The notes under the pieces are model-generated. The model did no database searches, was not told the DNA's origin, and saw only the letters and a program-made list of their open reading frames with translations. A stretch of 64,000 bases of DNA, taken from contig CAJNOJ010000099.1 in assembly GCA_905250025.1 (NCBI GenBank), positions 288,470 to 352,469 of the forward strand. The letters run 5' to 3'. The position numbers were made by a program, and so were the translations under genes. Each line of letters starts with the position of its first letter. Positions within the stretch are counted from its first letter, which is position 1. The DNA is from Adineta ricciae (Eukaryota; Rotifera; Eurotatoria; Adinetida; Adinetidae). Positions 34,484 to 45,212 of this stretch are shown here, in pieces.

Positions 34484-36130
34484 ATGTCAAAACTAAAGAG
34501 TCTCAAACAGAAATTCATCCCAACTAAATCCACTGAAAAACATCATCTGGTATTAAATCATAGTCATTCATCAAGAGCGCCACGTGAGAGAGATGGACTT
34601 GATGAAAACCATGTAAATCTTCTAACAAATTGGTTAGAAGAACTAAACCGACAACGATTAATTACAATGACTGATCAAAATGATATTGTGATCATGCCTG
34701 GTGGTAAACACGATCAAGCTCAACAAATATTCATCAATAACAACGATATCGATTCTTACATGAGAACACGAGGAAATCAAGATCTGAATCCGAATGAAGC
34801 CGATATGATCGACATGCTAGACATTGCTCGAATATTACTTCGATTTGAATACGTTCAAGAATCGTCCGGACAGCTGTCATTCATGGCTCACACCATCGCA
34901 TTGGATAGCAACGAATTGCAATGGTTAATGTCAATAATACGTGATGTTCGACCGAATTCTGAAACATTTGAAACCGATATCAAACTATACGATGGCGAAA
35001 GTACTCAAACATTATCTGTTCCATATGAGCACATGACACCGACAGACGATGTACGAACTGTAGCGATATATCTTTTCCAAAATGGTCATATCCGATACGA
35101 TACTGAAACGGGTTCTTATGCTTATCGATATATCGAACCGGATGTTCTTCTTGATGAAAAATCCAAATCGCCCGAGCGTATAAGACAACACCATCTGCTC
35201 TCTTATCACATTCGACAGGTTTATGTAGACAAACAAAATAAACGCATGGAAGTAGAATTTATCCATGAACCTGAGCGTTATCTTGTTTTACCAATGCATT
35301 GGTACTACCGAGCAGAAGAACATGATTTCGATCGTAATTATATTATTGACATTTTACTGGCTAATGGTGGACGAGTCGAACACGATAAGTTCATTTTCAA
35401 CAACGAAACATACTCGTTACGAGAAGCTCGAAATATCAGGACAACGTCCGCAAGGACACAGTCAACAATGATGAAAATATTAAACTTAACGCCAAGACAA
35501 AAGCATGATCTTATTCGATGTTATGTTGATTTAGTGATTGAAAATGATGGTACAAAACAAGATGAATCGAATGAGTTGGTCGTCTTAGAGAATCCGACTG
35601 ATGGTCATCATTTATATTTCACGCCGGAGCATAGTCAGCTCATTCGACAAAATCGATTTCAACGACAAGATGTCATTCATATTCTGGTGAAAAACTCACA
35701 AATTCGACTAGATGAGTCAGGCAGTTGGCTTTTATACTATAATAAGCAGCACATTAAACTACCATCGTCAATTATTCCATCATCATCGACAGCCACTGCG
35801 TCCGAACCAACTGTTAGTTTGCAGGATATTTCGGATGCCATGGCAACAGTTCATGATGTTCAATCGGACAATTTTGAACAGTATCATCGTATTATTGATT
35901 ATATGTGTCGACACGGATTCATAACATGGGATAAGAAAGCTAAATTGATTCGACTCTACTTTACTGATCAAATTCTACTTTTACCAATGGATCATCTCCG
36001 ATCCATTCTAGATCCGAGAATTGTGTCATCCGCTGTTGCGCATGATAACGTTCTTCCTTTTCGAAGTCGACAACTATCGCACTGGTTATTGAATAATTCT
36101 TGTATGAAACTCGGCAGCTTTCGACAATAA
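34484..36130 (+). CDS. Unknown protein built of five degenerate repeats (548 aa)
   Basis: A clean single-exon frame with a basic N-terminus (MSKLKSLKQKFIPTKSTEKH) and no signal peptide. At least five related units can be seen, each a helical stretch, a turn of type G-I--D and a beta-like strand pair ending in hydrophobic-Leu-Pro: LLRFEYVQESSGQLSFMAHT, LFQNGHIRYDTETGSYAYRY, LLANGGRVEHDKFIFNNETY, LVKNSQIRLDESGSWLLYYN, MCRHGFITWDKKAKLIRLYF. Two units end alike (RYLVLPMHWYYR and QILLLPMDHLRS). I do not recognise a described domain. Charge and lack of membrane segments suggest a soluble intracellular protein, perhaps a scaffold. The minus-strand gene downstream ends only 20 bp away, tail to tail. 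Confidence 0.8.
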   Translation: MSKLKSLKQKFIPTKSTEKHHLVLNHSHSSRAPRERDGLDENHVNLLTNWLEELNRQRLITMTDQNDIVIMPGGKHDQAQQIFINNNDIDSYMRTRGNQDLNPNEADMIDMLDIARILLRFEYVQESSGQLSFMAHTIALDSNELQWLMSIIRDVRPNSETFETDIKLYDGESTQTLSVPYEHMTPTDDVRTVAIYLFQNGHIRYDTETGSYAYRYIEPDVLLDEKSKSPERIRQHHLLSYHIRQVYVDKQNKRMEVEFIHEPERYLVLPMHWYYRAEEHDFDRNYIIDILLANGGRVEHDKFIFNNETYSLREARNIRTTSARTQSTMMKILNLTPRQKHDLIRCYVDLVIENDGTKQDESNELVVLENPTDGHHLYFTPEHSQLIRQNRFQRQDVIHILVKNSQIRLDESGSWLLYYNKQHIKLPSSIIPSSSTATASEPTVSLQDISDAMATVHDVQSDNFEQYHRIIDYMCRHGFITWDKKAKLIRLYFTDQILLLPMDHLRSILDPRIVSSAVAHDNVLPFRSRQLSHWLLNNSCMKLGSFRQ

Positions 36131-36149
36131 TATCGTAGTGTTGAGAGTA

Positions 36150-36971
36150 TTATTTTATTTCATTCAGTGGTAAAAGTACTGTTTCTATGGTTTGTAATAT
36201 TATTGTTGCTAGCTCAATACGAACCGCATAGAAGAGATACGTTTCTGCGTCGAACATCGAGAATAATTGGATTTGTGAATCGCCGACATAGTTCGTAGAT
36301 TCTTCAGTTATTTTATTTTTTTTCGCTTTCCATTTCATTGTGTGAATATGTGATTTTTCTATATAAATGTTCTTCATTCCATCATCGATTAACAGCAAAT
36401 CATTGTTCGAAATATAGATTGCAGTGAAAGTACGTCCATCATATTCACAATCGTCCGCGGACATAAAGGCAATTAGTCTTTTCATACTGTCCTTGCGTTT
36501 ATCCCTGAGAGCTTCTTTCATGATCGAATCGAAAGGCTCATTGATTTGTTCAACGATGAGTGAACATGTTTTCGTTAGATTATCAACAAAAATGATCCTC
36601 AATTTCAATGTCAGTGGCAAACTTCGATGAGCACAAGTACGAGTTGCATCCGTTCTGTTAGGTTTACCTTTCACTAGAATCGTAGTTTCGACAGATGCTG
36701 CCACAACTCTATCCGGGTCAGCATTTAAGATTGTGCTACCTAACTTTGGTTTGTTATCGGATTGTGTAGATGCTTTGGTGATTTTTGCATTTAAACAATC
36801 GATCCATTTACCATCTTGTCTTTGATATTGAACATTGACGCGAACGATTGATACTGGTTTTTCTACAGGTGTCGATCGCTTCTGATTTAAAATCTCAGAT
36901 AATGCTATGGACTTTTTTGAAAGGACTAGATTTGTGAGAGTAACAAAATTACAAACGTTACTGTCGTGCAT
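36150..36971 (-). CDS. Unknown protein (273 aa from this Met), possible 5' exon upstream
   Basis: An open frame with beta-rich, mixed-charge sequence: VSIVRVNVQYQRQDGKWIDC, LTLKLRIIFVDNLTKTCSLI, FMSADDCEYDGRTFTAIYIS. No family recognised. A candidate upstream coding segment at about 37160-37040 (DNWEVTRLGTEIDDSNVIEE, then LDQLNDQIPPPKRT) ends at a GTCTGA donor at 37039. It could splice to the TCTAG acceptor at 36927-36926, joining in frame just before VLSKKSIALSEI; the intron would be 114 bp. If so, the first 15 residues of the ORF are intronic. The start of that upstream exon was not found. Confidence 0.6.
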   Translation of the reverse strand: MHDSNVCNFVTLTNLVLSKKSIALSEILNQKRSTPVEKPVSIVRVNVQYQRQDGKWIDCLNAKITKASTQSDNKPKLGSTILNADPDRVVAASVETTILVKGKPNRTDATRTCAHRSLPLTLKLRIIFVDNLTKTCSLIVEQINEPFDSIMKEALRDKRKDSMKRLIAFMSADDCEYDGRTFTAIYISNNDLLLIDDGMKNIYIEKSHIHTMKWKAKKNKITEESTNYVGDSQIQLFSMFDAETYLFYAVRIELATIILQTIETVLLPLNEIK

Positions 36972-37410
36972 ATGAAAATCTTGTACGTTATTCGTTAGTC
37001 TCGAGTTTGTGAGACGTTAAATAGTGTCAATAGTCAGACCTGTTCGTTTCGGTGGTGGAATTTGATCGTTCAGTTGATCTAACCGTTGTTGTTCTTCAAT
37101 GACATTACTATCATCGATTTCGGTGCCTAGTCGTGTAACTTCCCAATTATCAATGCGGTCTTTGTGGCTTCGTTGAGGAGAATTCGAAGTTTCCTCGTTT
37201 TAGTTTGTGTCATATCACCAACTTTTAAATTTCCAGTAAGGATGAGTGTGTTATTCGATCAGTATCTCAGTCACATATCACTTCAATAGACCATTCGAAT
37301 GGTGATGTCGCAGATATTTTCATCATCGAAGTATTAACACCTAAATACAATAAGATGTGAATAGGTTTTACAATGCATTTCTTTACCTAGACTTTTTTCA
37401 TGAGCCAAAA

Positions 37411-37757
37411 TACCAAAACCGTAGTTTTTCCAAATCTGTAAAATGCAAAATAGAGGGCGGTTCGCTTTTCCATATCGATAAAGCAGTCAAAATCTCTACA
37501 AAATGATATGTCTCCGAGCTTACTACGACATTCACATCAAAAGCTATAAGCCTCGCAAAAACACAAAAAAATCGCGTTTTTTTCATGGTTTTTTGACAAT
37601 TTCCTCTTTTTTTTGTGAGGCTTATAGCTTTTGATGTGAATGTCGTAGGAAGCTCGGAGACATCATTTTGTAGAAATTTGACTGCTTTATCGATATAGAA
37701 AAAAGAGCCGTCCTCTATTTTGCATTTTAAAGGTCTTGAAAAACCATGGTTTTGGTA
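37411..37757. mobile_element. Palindromic MITE (about 345 bp), Tc1/mariner-like
   Basis: Two arms of about 140 bp, 37411-37554 and 37616-37757, are imperfect reverse complements over their whole length, separated by about 61 bp of A/T-rich loop. The tips read TA-CCAAAACC and GGTTTTGG-TA, so the element is bounded by a TA dinucleotide on each side, as expected for a Tc1/mariner-type target-site duplication. The inner parts of the arms are nearly perfect (AAGCTATAAGCCTC against GAGGCTTATAGCTT). There is no credible protein; the 133-codon minus ORF across it is a by-product of the palindrome. Transcripts would form a long hairpin. Confidence 0.8.
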
Positions 37758-38521
37758 TGTCGAATGTCCTGTTTTCAGAAATTTATTGAAAGCCGTCATT
37801 TCATTACCTTATTATTGGCAACAAATTTTTCTCATGAAATCGCTCTCTGAATTTCTTCTAACATCATCACTTACGGAATAAAATACAAACTACATGCAGT
37901 CGGATAATCTTGGCGGCCACTGTATATTTCTTTTCTCTCCTCTCTTATTCTTTGGTTAAAATAATAAGCGAACGAATTTTCTTTCTCATTCTGTCTGTCG
38001 GCTTATTTCAATAGGCGTTGCGACTAAGCTGCCCTTGTAGTTACTCTTGTCATGCATCAACGACTAGTATTATCATCGATTACTGAATTAAAAGAATTAA
38101 CAATCATTGTGGACTTAAGAAATATTTCTATACAAACCAATTCAGGCACAGTGTGTTTTTTCTATAAAATAGAAATTGATCTTTTTGCGTATTTTTAAAT
38201 CGATCCAAATCAAGTGGTGAGTGTTGAGCGCTCTCTGTTAATCGTCGAGGAAAATAGCTGTTTTTTCGAAATTCCATATTTTGATATCAGTCTTTGGTGT
38301 TCGATTTAATTGTTTGAAAAGCTTGCCATGATTGTTGATATTTAATAGCATCTGGTGTTTTTTTCGAGATGTGGGGAGAAGCGACAGTGGTACGAAAAAA
38401 TGTTGTCAAGGCAAGTTTTTTCTTTAAATATTATTAGCATAGATAAATCATCCCATGGATTTAATGAGTAAAGAATGCGTAAACCCGAGCAAAAGACATG
38501 CTCAATCATTCTCGTTTGATT
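37758..38521. other. Intergenic
   Basis: Between the MITE and the reverse-transcriptase fragment. No ORF or repeat recognised; it may include unrecognisable 3' parts of the decayed retrotransposon. Confidence 0.35.
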
Positions 38522-39190
38522 TTAAGTAAAGTAAAACCATGCGCAAAAGAGCGAACAAAAGTTAGGGAGGACTAACGTGAGAAACACTTCTCGACATATT
38601 AAAGTAAGATCAAGAGATATTATGCGCAGAATTATACGCATCGCTTTGTGAATTTTTCTGATCATGCGTATCCTATGATTAATAAATAAACCACCTAGAC
38701 ATTTAAAACACTTGACATATTCCATGCTTTGTTGTTTGTAGCTAGTTTTGGGAAAGCTTAGTGAGACTGCACTATGAACTAGTAGTGCTTTTATTTTACT
38801 TGTGTTGATTGGTAGTAGCATATTATTTGAAAATAGCTCGAGTTTTTTCATTACTAATTTTGCTCGTGTTCTAAGATCAATTATATTCAAGAAGAGGAGT
38901 TTTTCAAGCGAAGTTGTTAAGACAATTGCAAGATTATCTGCGAACAGATGCATAGAAAAACTAAAGAAAAATGAATGTGCAACCTGAACAATGTTGCAGC
39001 AAGTACAGATCCTTGAGGCACTCCGACATGCATCTGGATATTTCTTAAATGACTATTGCCGAACGAGATTGAGAACGATCTGTTCATTAGCCATGATTGT
39101 ATTCATTTCAGAAGATTGAATGGCATACCTAGATCATTTAAGTTAGCTATCATAGCAGGGAACCACATGCGATCAAACACTGAAAGAAAG
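38522..39190 (-). pseudogene. Decayed non-LTR retrotransposon reverse-transcriptase fragment
   Basis: Minus-strand frames give the middle of a Jockey/CR1-type RT domain: [37 protein letters not shown], then the HVGVPQGSVLAATLF motif, LFADNLAIVLTTS (the F-DD box degraded to FADN) and YVKCFKCLGGLFINHR, then IHKAMRIILRI. Lesions: TGA at 39103-39105 where the family has Trp (LLK-W-IQSW), a frameshift between GVPQGS and LFADN near 38960-38985, and a stop at 38522. Endonuclease and the 3' end are missing. The fragment lies immediately upstream of the SLC6 gene in opposite orientation, so its antisense makes the plus-strand ORF look longer than it is. Confidence 0.85.
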
Positions 39191-39286
39191 ATTGAGAAAA
39201 TATTCTGTATGAGTATAGAACGATTGTTAATGACTTCCGTTTTATATGTCATATATAGTGCATACTACGAGAAGATTTTTCGGAAA

Positions 39287-41687
39287 ATGAAGACTAGCGT
39301 AATGAACAACATCGAAAGGCGTGACAAGTGGTCGGGCAATGCAGAGTTTCTACTTTCTTGTATTGGCTTTGCTATTGGCCTGGGTAATGTTTGGCGATTT
39401 CCTTATCTATGCTATGAACATGGAGGAGGTCTGATTCGTTCAGTGCTGGAATCAATAGTTCAGCTGATGAGTTCTATTTCTAGGAGCGTTTCTCATTCCA
39501 TACTATATAACATTAATCTGTGCTGGCATTCCATTGTTCTTTCTGGAAGTTGCTCTTGGACAGCATACAAGTATTGGAGGATTAGGTATTTGGAAAATCT
39601 GTCCTATATTAAAAGGTAAATGATATCATCAAGATTTTGCTTTTGCCGAGATTCGTTTTCGTGTAAGGCACGGGCTATGCGGCAACAATTATTGTATTCT
39701 GGCTCAATTGTTATTATATTGTCGTATTAGCATGGGCTTTCTACTATATTTATCATTCATTTATACATTCATCATTACTACCTTGGACAACATGCGGCAA
39801 TTGGTGGAACCAGGATTCATGTCGAACATTAGATCAGTTGCATAATTATACATCAGTGATGAATTGTACCTCATGTGAACAAAGCATGAGAAACCATCTT
39901 ACACAATTCACTAATCCTGTGAAAGAATTTTGGGAGTAAAATTGTTGATAAATCTGAAGAATGATACATGTGTTTTCATAACTTACATTTCATTTAGTAA
40001 TAATGTCCTCCAAATAACAAATGATATAAGTGAGCCTGGTTCATTTCGTGTTCCTTTAGTTATTACATTAGCGCTTGCTTGGATCCTATGTTACTTTTGC
40101 ATATGGAAAGGTATTCAATGGACAGGAAAAGTATATTATTATCATATGCTCTAATTCACTCGTCTGCCCATGTGCATTTTAGATCGTTTATTTTACATCG
40201 ATGTTTCCTTATTTACTATTGATGATTCTGCTGATACGAGGTTTAACACTGGACGGCGCTATGGACGGTGTCAAATATCTATTCATACCTGATGTGTCCA
40301 AGCTGAAAACATCAGCCGTATGATCATTGAAAAATTCCCATCTATGAACTACTCTAATTTTTCTTTCTTTTTCTAAGCTCTGGATTGAAGCGGCGACACA
40401 AATTTTCTTCAGTTATGGTCTTGGATTAGGAGTTCTTGTGGCATTAGGTAGTTACAATAAACGGCATACGAATTGTTACAGGTAAGCGTCTTTTATTGAT
40501 AACTTTCATTGAATAATGAGATATACAAGCGGTAACTTAGAGATACACTCCTGTTAGCAGTATTCAATGAAGCAACATGTTTGATCAGTGGATTGGTTAT
40601 ATTTTCTGTCATTGGGTTTTTAGCTAAAACAGAAGGAAAAGCAATCAATGAAGTAGCTGAGTCAGGTGAACAATTCATAATAATTTCACATTTAATCACC
40701 ATCATATGATCGTTGCTTTATTTCCAGGTCCAAGTTTAGCATTTGTTGTTTATCCAGCCGCTGTTGCTCAACTACCGTTTTCACGCCTTTGGTCAGTCTT
40801 ATTTTTCGTTATGCTCATCTTCATCGGTCTTGATAGTCAGGTTTGATTATTCATATTGTTTTCGTATTCGATAATTGTTTTATAATCTATTCATATAACA
40901 GTTTGTTGCGTTGGAAGGTTTCATTACAGCATTTATCGATGAATGGTTAGTCTTTCGTCGTCATAAAAACTTTTTATAGGTGTGTATTGTGCCATCTCAT
41001 ATGTAATCGGTTTATCAACAGTCACACAAGTAGATCATTTTGTTCAACCCTTGAAAATGTTATTCTTACTTAATTTCATCTGTTTCATATAGGGTGGAAT
41101 GTACGTCTTCAAGATTTTTGACTATTACTCAGCGAGTGGTTGGTGTTTGCTTATTGTACTCTTCTTTGAGTGTATCGGTGTTTCATGGTTCTATGGTGCT
41201 GATCGTTTTTACGAAGATATCAATAATATGATTGGTTATTATCCTAATCAATTTTGGAAATGGTGTTGGAAAGTACTGACTCCTTTATTATGTCTGATGA
41301 GTATTCAGTCATATTTTCTGTGACCGGATTAAATGAGTCTGTTTTCTACTCTTAGAGTATAGCTATTTTCAGTCTCGTGAAATATGAACCGGTTACTTAC
41401 AAAAAATACCGATTTCCGAAATGGGCTGAATATTTAGGTTGGTCTATTGCTTTGTCATCGATTGTTGCTATTCCTATTTATGCAATTGCATTTTTTGCAA
41501 GACAAACAGGCACACTGAAAGAAGTACGAATATTTTCTGTGCGTTTATTAAAAAGAGTTCGTTTTTGTTTCCTTTTGATTTACAGCGATGGAATACAGCT
41601 ACACGATCAACACTCAACGACAATGAACAAAATGAATCTATGTCATATGAAGAAAGTGTTGCCTTGAATAACGATTCATTTTCTTGA
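39287..41687 (+). CDS. SLC6-family sodium-dependent neurotransmitter/amino-acid transporter, many exons, one frameshift
   Basis: Exons with GT-AG borders include 39287-39428, 39484-39615, 39668-39935, 39998-40130, 40183-40317, 40378-40481, 40541-40665, 40728-40840, 40902-41029, 41093 to about 41332, a segment to 41523, and 41586-41687. Spliced sequence gives the SLC6 landmarks: [117 protein letters not shown] and [17 protein letters not shown]. These carriers import GABA, glycine, monoamines, creatine or amino acids with Na+ and Cl-; the substrate is not readable here. In the 40902-41029 exon the frame is broken at the T-run 40971-40975: one missing T would restore [19 protein letters not shown]. 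That is either a genuine lesion or a homopolymer error. The splice before [12 protein letters not shown] is uncertain. Confidence 0.85.
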
Positions 41688-42038
41688 TCATGCTAATAAA
41701 AATTGTTATCAAACAGAAAAAAAATCTTATAGTGAATTGTTAATCTTACAATTTGATATACAAATCTGCATCGAATTTGAGATGCTAAGCGGTATAGAAG
41801 TGAAAAGTATTCATTTGAGTTTTGCATTACATATAACAGAACGTAATATAAGACACTTCATAGCTTGACTCTCATATATATATGTAATAGATAAGAATAA
41901 TCGATTCATAATAAATTCTTTTCTGTGCTCTTTTCTCTCCCACAAAAAGAATCGAATATATTCCGTATCAAAATTAGAAAGAAAAAGACGAGCAGTTGAT
42001 TCTTTTTTCGTTGCTGAGAACACCTTGAAACGATTATT
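41688..42038. other. Intergenic
   Basis: AATAAA at 41696 is probably the polyadenylation signal of the SLC6 gene. Otherwise no feature. Confidence 0.4.
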
Positions 42039-42767
42039 ATGCAAACTTCTCCTATCTTTTGCGCTTTTCTTCTACTCTGCCTTAAGTATTCAGTAACATC
42101 CACGACAGTCAATTTTACGATTACAACCCTATGGAATTCTACTTTGATTACGACTCATTCACCTGTTCAAATTTTGCTATCATCGGCCACCAATAGAAGC
42201 GACCTTATTATTGAAATTGATGCTCCTTTTTTTCACGATCCGGCTCCTGCAATGACACCTCCAGGGCCATTTCCAGAATTGTGGAATTACGAAGTCGTCG
42301 AAGTCTTTCTCTTGTCATCATCGACCAATCATTATATTGAATTAGAATTCTCTCCTCATGGCCATTATATCGTTCTCCTTCTTGTCGGTCAACGAAAACT
42401 TCTTAAACAGCTATTACCATTGCCTGAATATCATGCGACAATCCTGTCAGAAAACCGATGGGTTGGCCGAGCTTATATACCGTGTGCTCATCTTCCAGGG
42501 CGGATAGATCGTTTCAATGCGTTTGCTATTCATGGTCAAGGCGAAAATCGTTCCTACGAAGCGTTGTATCCAGCACCAGCTGGAAGTGCTAAACCAGACT
42601 TTCATCGTTTAGAATTATTTCAACCATATGATTTTGATCAATTACTTGACCAAAGTGAAAAAGATGGTGCCAGCTGGCAAAATCATGCCTCTCGTTCAAT
42701 CGCTTTTTCGATCCTCCTACCAATATTGCTTCTTCAGATACCATTCCAGTGGACAGTACTATTTTAG
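42039..42767 (+). CDS. UPF0462 (C4orf33-like) protein with signal peptide (242 aa)
   Basis: The core matches the UPF0462 family: WNYEVVEVFLLSSSTNHYIE, LEFSPHGHYIVLLLVGQRKL, FNAFAIHGQGENRSYEALYP and KPDFHRLELFQ. The fold is thought to be carbohydrate-binding-like, but no biochemical role is established. This copy differs from the vertebrate cytosolic form in having an N-terminal signal peptide (PIFCAFLLLCLKYSVTS) and a hydrophobic C-terminal tail (FSILLPILLLQIPFQWTVLF) that could be a GPI-attachment signal or membrane anchor, with N-glycosylation sequons (NSTL, NRSD). It is therefore probably a surface protein. Single exon; AATAAA occurs shortly after the stop. Confidence 0.85.
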   Translation: MQTSPIFCAFLLLCLKYSVTSTTVNFTITTLWNSTLITTHSPVQILLSSATNRSDLIIEIDAPFFHDPAPAMTPPGPFPELWNYEVVEVFLLSSSTNHYIELEFSPHGHYIVLLLVGQRKLLKQLLPLPEYHATILSENRWVGRAYIPCAHLPGRIDRFNAFAIHGQGENRSYEALYPAPAGSAKPDFHRLELFQPYDFDQLLDQSEKDGASWQNHASRSIAFSILLPILLLQIPFQWTVLF

Positions 42768-42992
42768 ATGGTTGTGATTAATAAAAAGAACTTTTACACA
42801 TGCTTGTTTCGTTTATCACCTATATGTATGTTTCTGTTCGTATGAAATTCTCTCGCTCGACACGAATTCACTCGCTCTGTTCACATAGTTTTGCACAAAT
42901 TAAAGATTTCTTTTCGAAGGTTGAAAACGGAAAAGAGAAGATCGAAGCGAAAATAATGACCTAAATTCTTTCGGTTAGAGAGAAGAATGTGT

Positions 42993-43903
42993 TCAAGGTC
43001 GACGTGGTATCACATCTCGCATGTAATCTTTTTTATAGAAATGAACTAAATGTTCCTGAACATTATCAACAGTGGGATATGTTTGATTATCAATTGTAGC
43101 GTTCGTTTTGAATGAAATATGCGAAAGAAATTTACCACTAAACTCAATTGAATAAATTGAACTATTTCTTGTTAGATTAGCTGGGTTCGTTGCTAAGTAC
43201 AGATCAACGTAAGCATGCAAATGGAAGATTTGAGTTGGTGGCGATTCTTTAGTATTCTGCGTTAAGAGGAGTGATTTATCCAAGGCATCTTTATGTACAC
43301 ATATACGTGTTAGATCGAGAGTCTATTGTGAAAATGAAAACAAGAAAATCATGTGAAATTCCGTCGAAGTTGGTTTATGTTCTTACGTGAAATAGATAGA
43401 ATCCATGTTGATACAATTCATTCCGGATGCTTTCACTACGCAAATATGTCCAATTAAAGAAACCAATATCGATATCGCGCGTCCATGGAATGATAGTTCG
43501 ATTTCGTACAGCGCCAAGAAGTGATCCGTAGATAATCACATATGGTAGATGATGGCGTCGAAAAAATACATCCAGAAAGTCAAGTGAACGTTTAAGAACA
43601 TAAGCACAACACGTTTTATTCCGTGTTGTACAATTTGAAGAATGAGAGCATGCTAAATACGCACACGGAGTAACATTCGTTGGAACTGACTTCGAGTAAA
43701 CGCTGAATATAATTTGTGTACTAAATTAAATAGAAAAATATTCATGAATAGATGACAGATAAACACACGGATAAAAACAGTAATGCTTACTTCCATTGAA
43801 TACTAATTGTGATCATAAATATTATGATGACAGTAGCAACTAAAATCAGTTTCAAGAGAGTAGCGGCACATTTTTTATATGTCTCTCTGTTTGAAGTTTT
43901 CAT
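42993..43903 (-). CDS. LicD/fukutin-like type II membrane protein, three exons (258 aa)
   Basis: Exons 43903-43791, 43720-43387 and 43322-42993, with 70-bp and 64-bp GT-AG introns; phases agree and give 259 codons with stop. Exon 1 encodes a short cytoplasmic head and one transmembrane anchor (LLKLILVATVIIIFMITI). Exon 2 holds the LicD nucleotidyltransferase signature: a paired-Cys region (CTTRNKTCC), LDFLDVFFRRHHLPYVIIYG, then GSLLGAVRNRTIIPWTRDID, DIGFFNW. GS and the two Asp residues of DID are the expected metal/nucleotide-binding residues. Exon 3 is beta-rich with several sequons and ends DYMRDVIPRRP. Family members transfer phosphocholine or ribitol-phosphate to glycans in the Golgi; this one probably modifies surface glycans. 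W-T-RDID replaces the more usual W-T-GDID/H-DDID. Confidence 0.85.
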
Positions 43904-45212
43904 TCGAGTATCTAAACTTGAAACGTGTCAGCTTTCTGATTACGATTAATGATCTAACTTGAAGTTGATTATCGACCTTCTCTTTACATGTAACAGGATG
44001 ACTAATTACTGTAGTGAACTACGATATCTCTGTGTGCATGGCAATCGCATTGATATCTCGTATAGCATGTAAGTTGATAAGAGACAAAAAAAAACTACCA
44101 AGCGCATGAGAATATTTGTTCTGATGTATATTATGCATCCGTCTCTTTCAGCAGATTTTATCAAAATATGAAGAATAAATATTTATCCCGACAAAAAGTC
44201 AGGTTTTTCTTCTTTCTTTGGTGCATAGTGTCCATAGTAGATGATATCATTTACCTTTTATCCAAGCAAAAAGGTTAGGAGCCGGTCTAACAAAATTCTG
44301 TGAAGTGATAACCTTGTAACTTGAGCTTTCAAGAAGGTTTTGTTTGATATTTTGTACTACCTACAGACTATTGGTTACCGAGTAGAGAATAGAAACGAAA
44401 GTAGTGAAATTCATGTTTCGTATTTGAATACAATGAATAGAAATGTATAGTTTTGTTCGATTGTTCATTTGCTTTGATAATCATTTTCATCGATCATATA
44501 TTGAAAACTTCATCAAAATCTTTTAATTTAAACGTGTGAAACATGATATCGTAAGAAAGCACAGTGCACTATCGACAGTTTTTCACATAATACATCGAAC
44601 ACTGCGCACCGAACATTACACCATGAGAATGCAAAGAGATGTGTAGTATTATGAAAATTGATCTTGCTAGTTTATAGAATGTTATTTCATTTAGGGTGAC
44701 AAATTATGTGAACAAAATATTTGCTTTTTTTGCCATGGATATTTGACAAGGTATGAATATGTTTTCTAATTAAATATAAATTCATTCACCATTCTTGTTT
44801 GCATTCTCTAGGCAGCACACCTCTATGCAACGAAGAGAAAAAAAATATCATTTCGATATCTTTTAAAAGAACTATATGTTCGGTAGGTAATGCACAACGA
44901 AACAACTATACATTTATCTATTTATCTTTAATGACACATTTGAGTAAATTATGAGTCATATGATAGTTTCACTTTGGCTACAGTGTCGACCAATGATTTG
45001 CGTTGAATGCCGTCTATAAAGTCAGTCTGAGTACTGGCAATGATCGACATTCTTTTATTTATTCTTTGAAACGGAATTGCGAGTATTTATCGACAAATAC
45101 CTACCTAATTAAGAGAATACATATGAAAAACTAGAATATAATCGGCTCCTCGCAACTATTTTTCATTTAGATTCATCTCATTCGAGTGTACGAGCGCGTG
45201 AATTGAAGAATT
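43904..45212. other. Gene-poor stretch
   Basis: 1.3 kb without a credible ORF on either strand, with several poly-A/T runs. No repeat structure noticed. Confidence 0.4.

Noticed and set aside
37398..37799. 133-codon minus-strand ORF
   Set aside because: It spans the palindromic MITE; its residues are palindrome-derived and no domain is visible.
39056..39286. Plus-strand extension of the SLC6 first exon
   Set aside because: This part is antisense to the reverse-transcriptase fragment and has no similarity to SLC6 N-termini; the ATG at 39287 fits the family.
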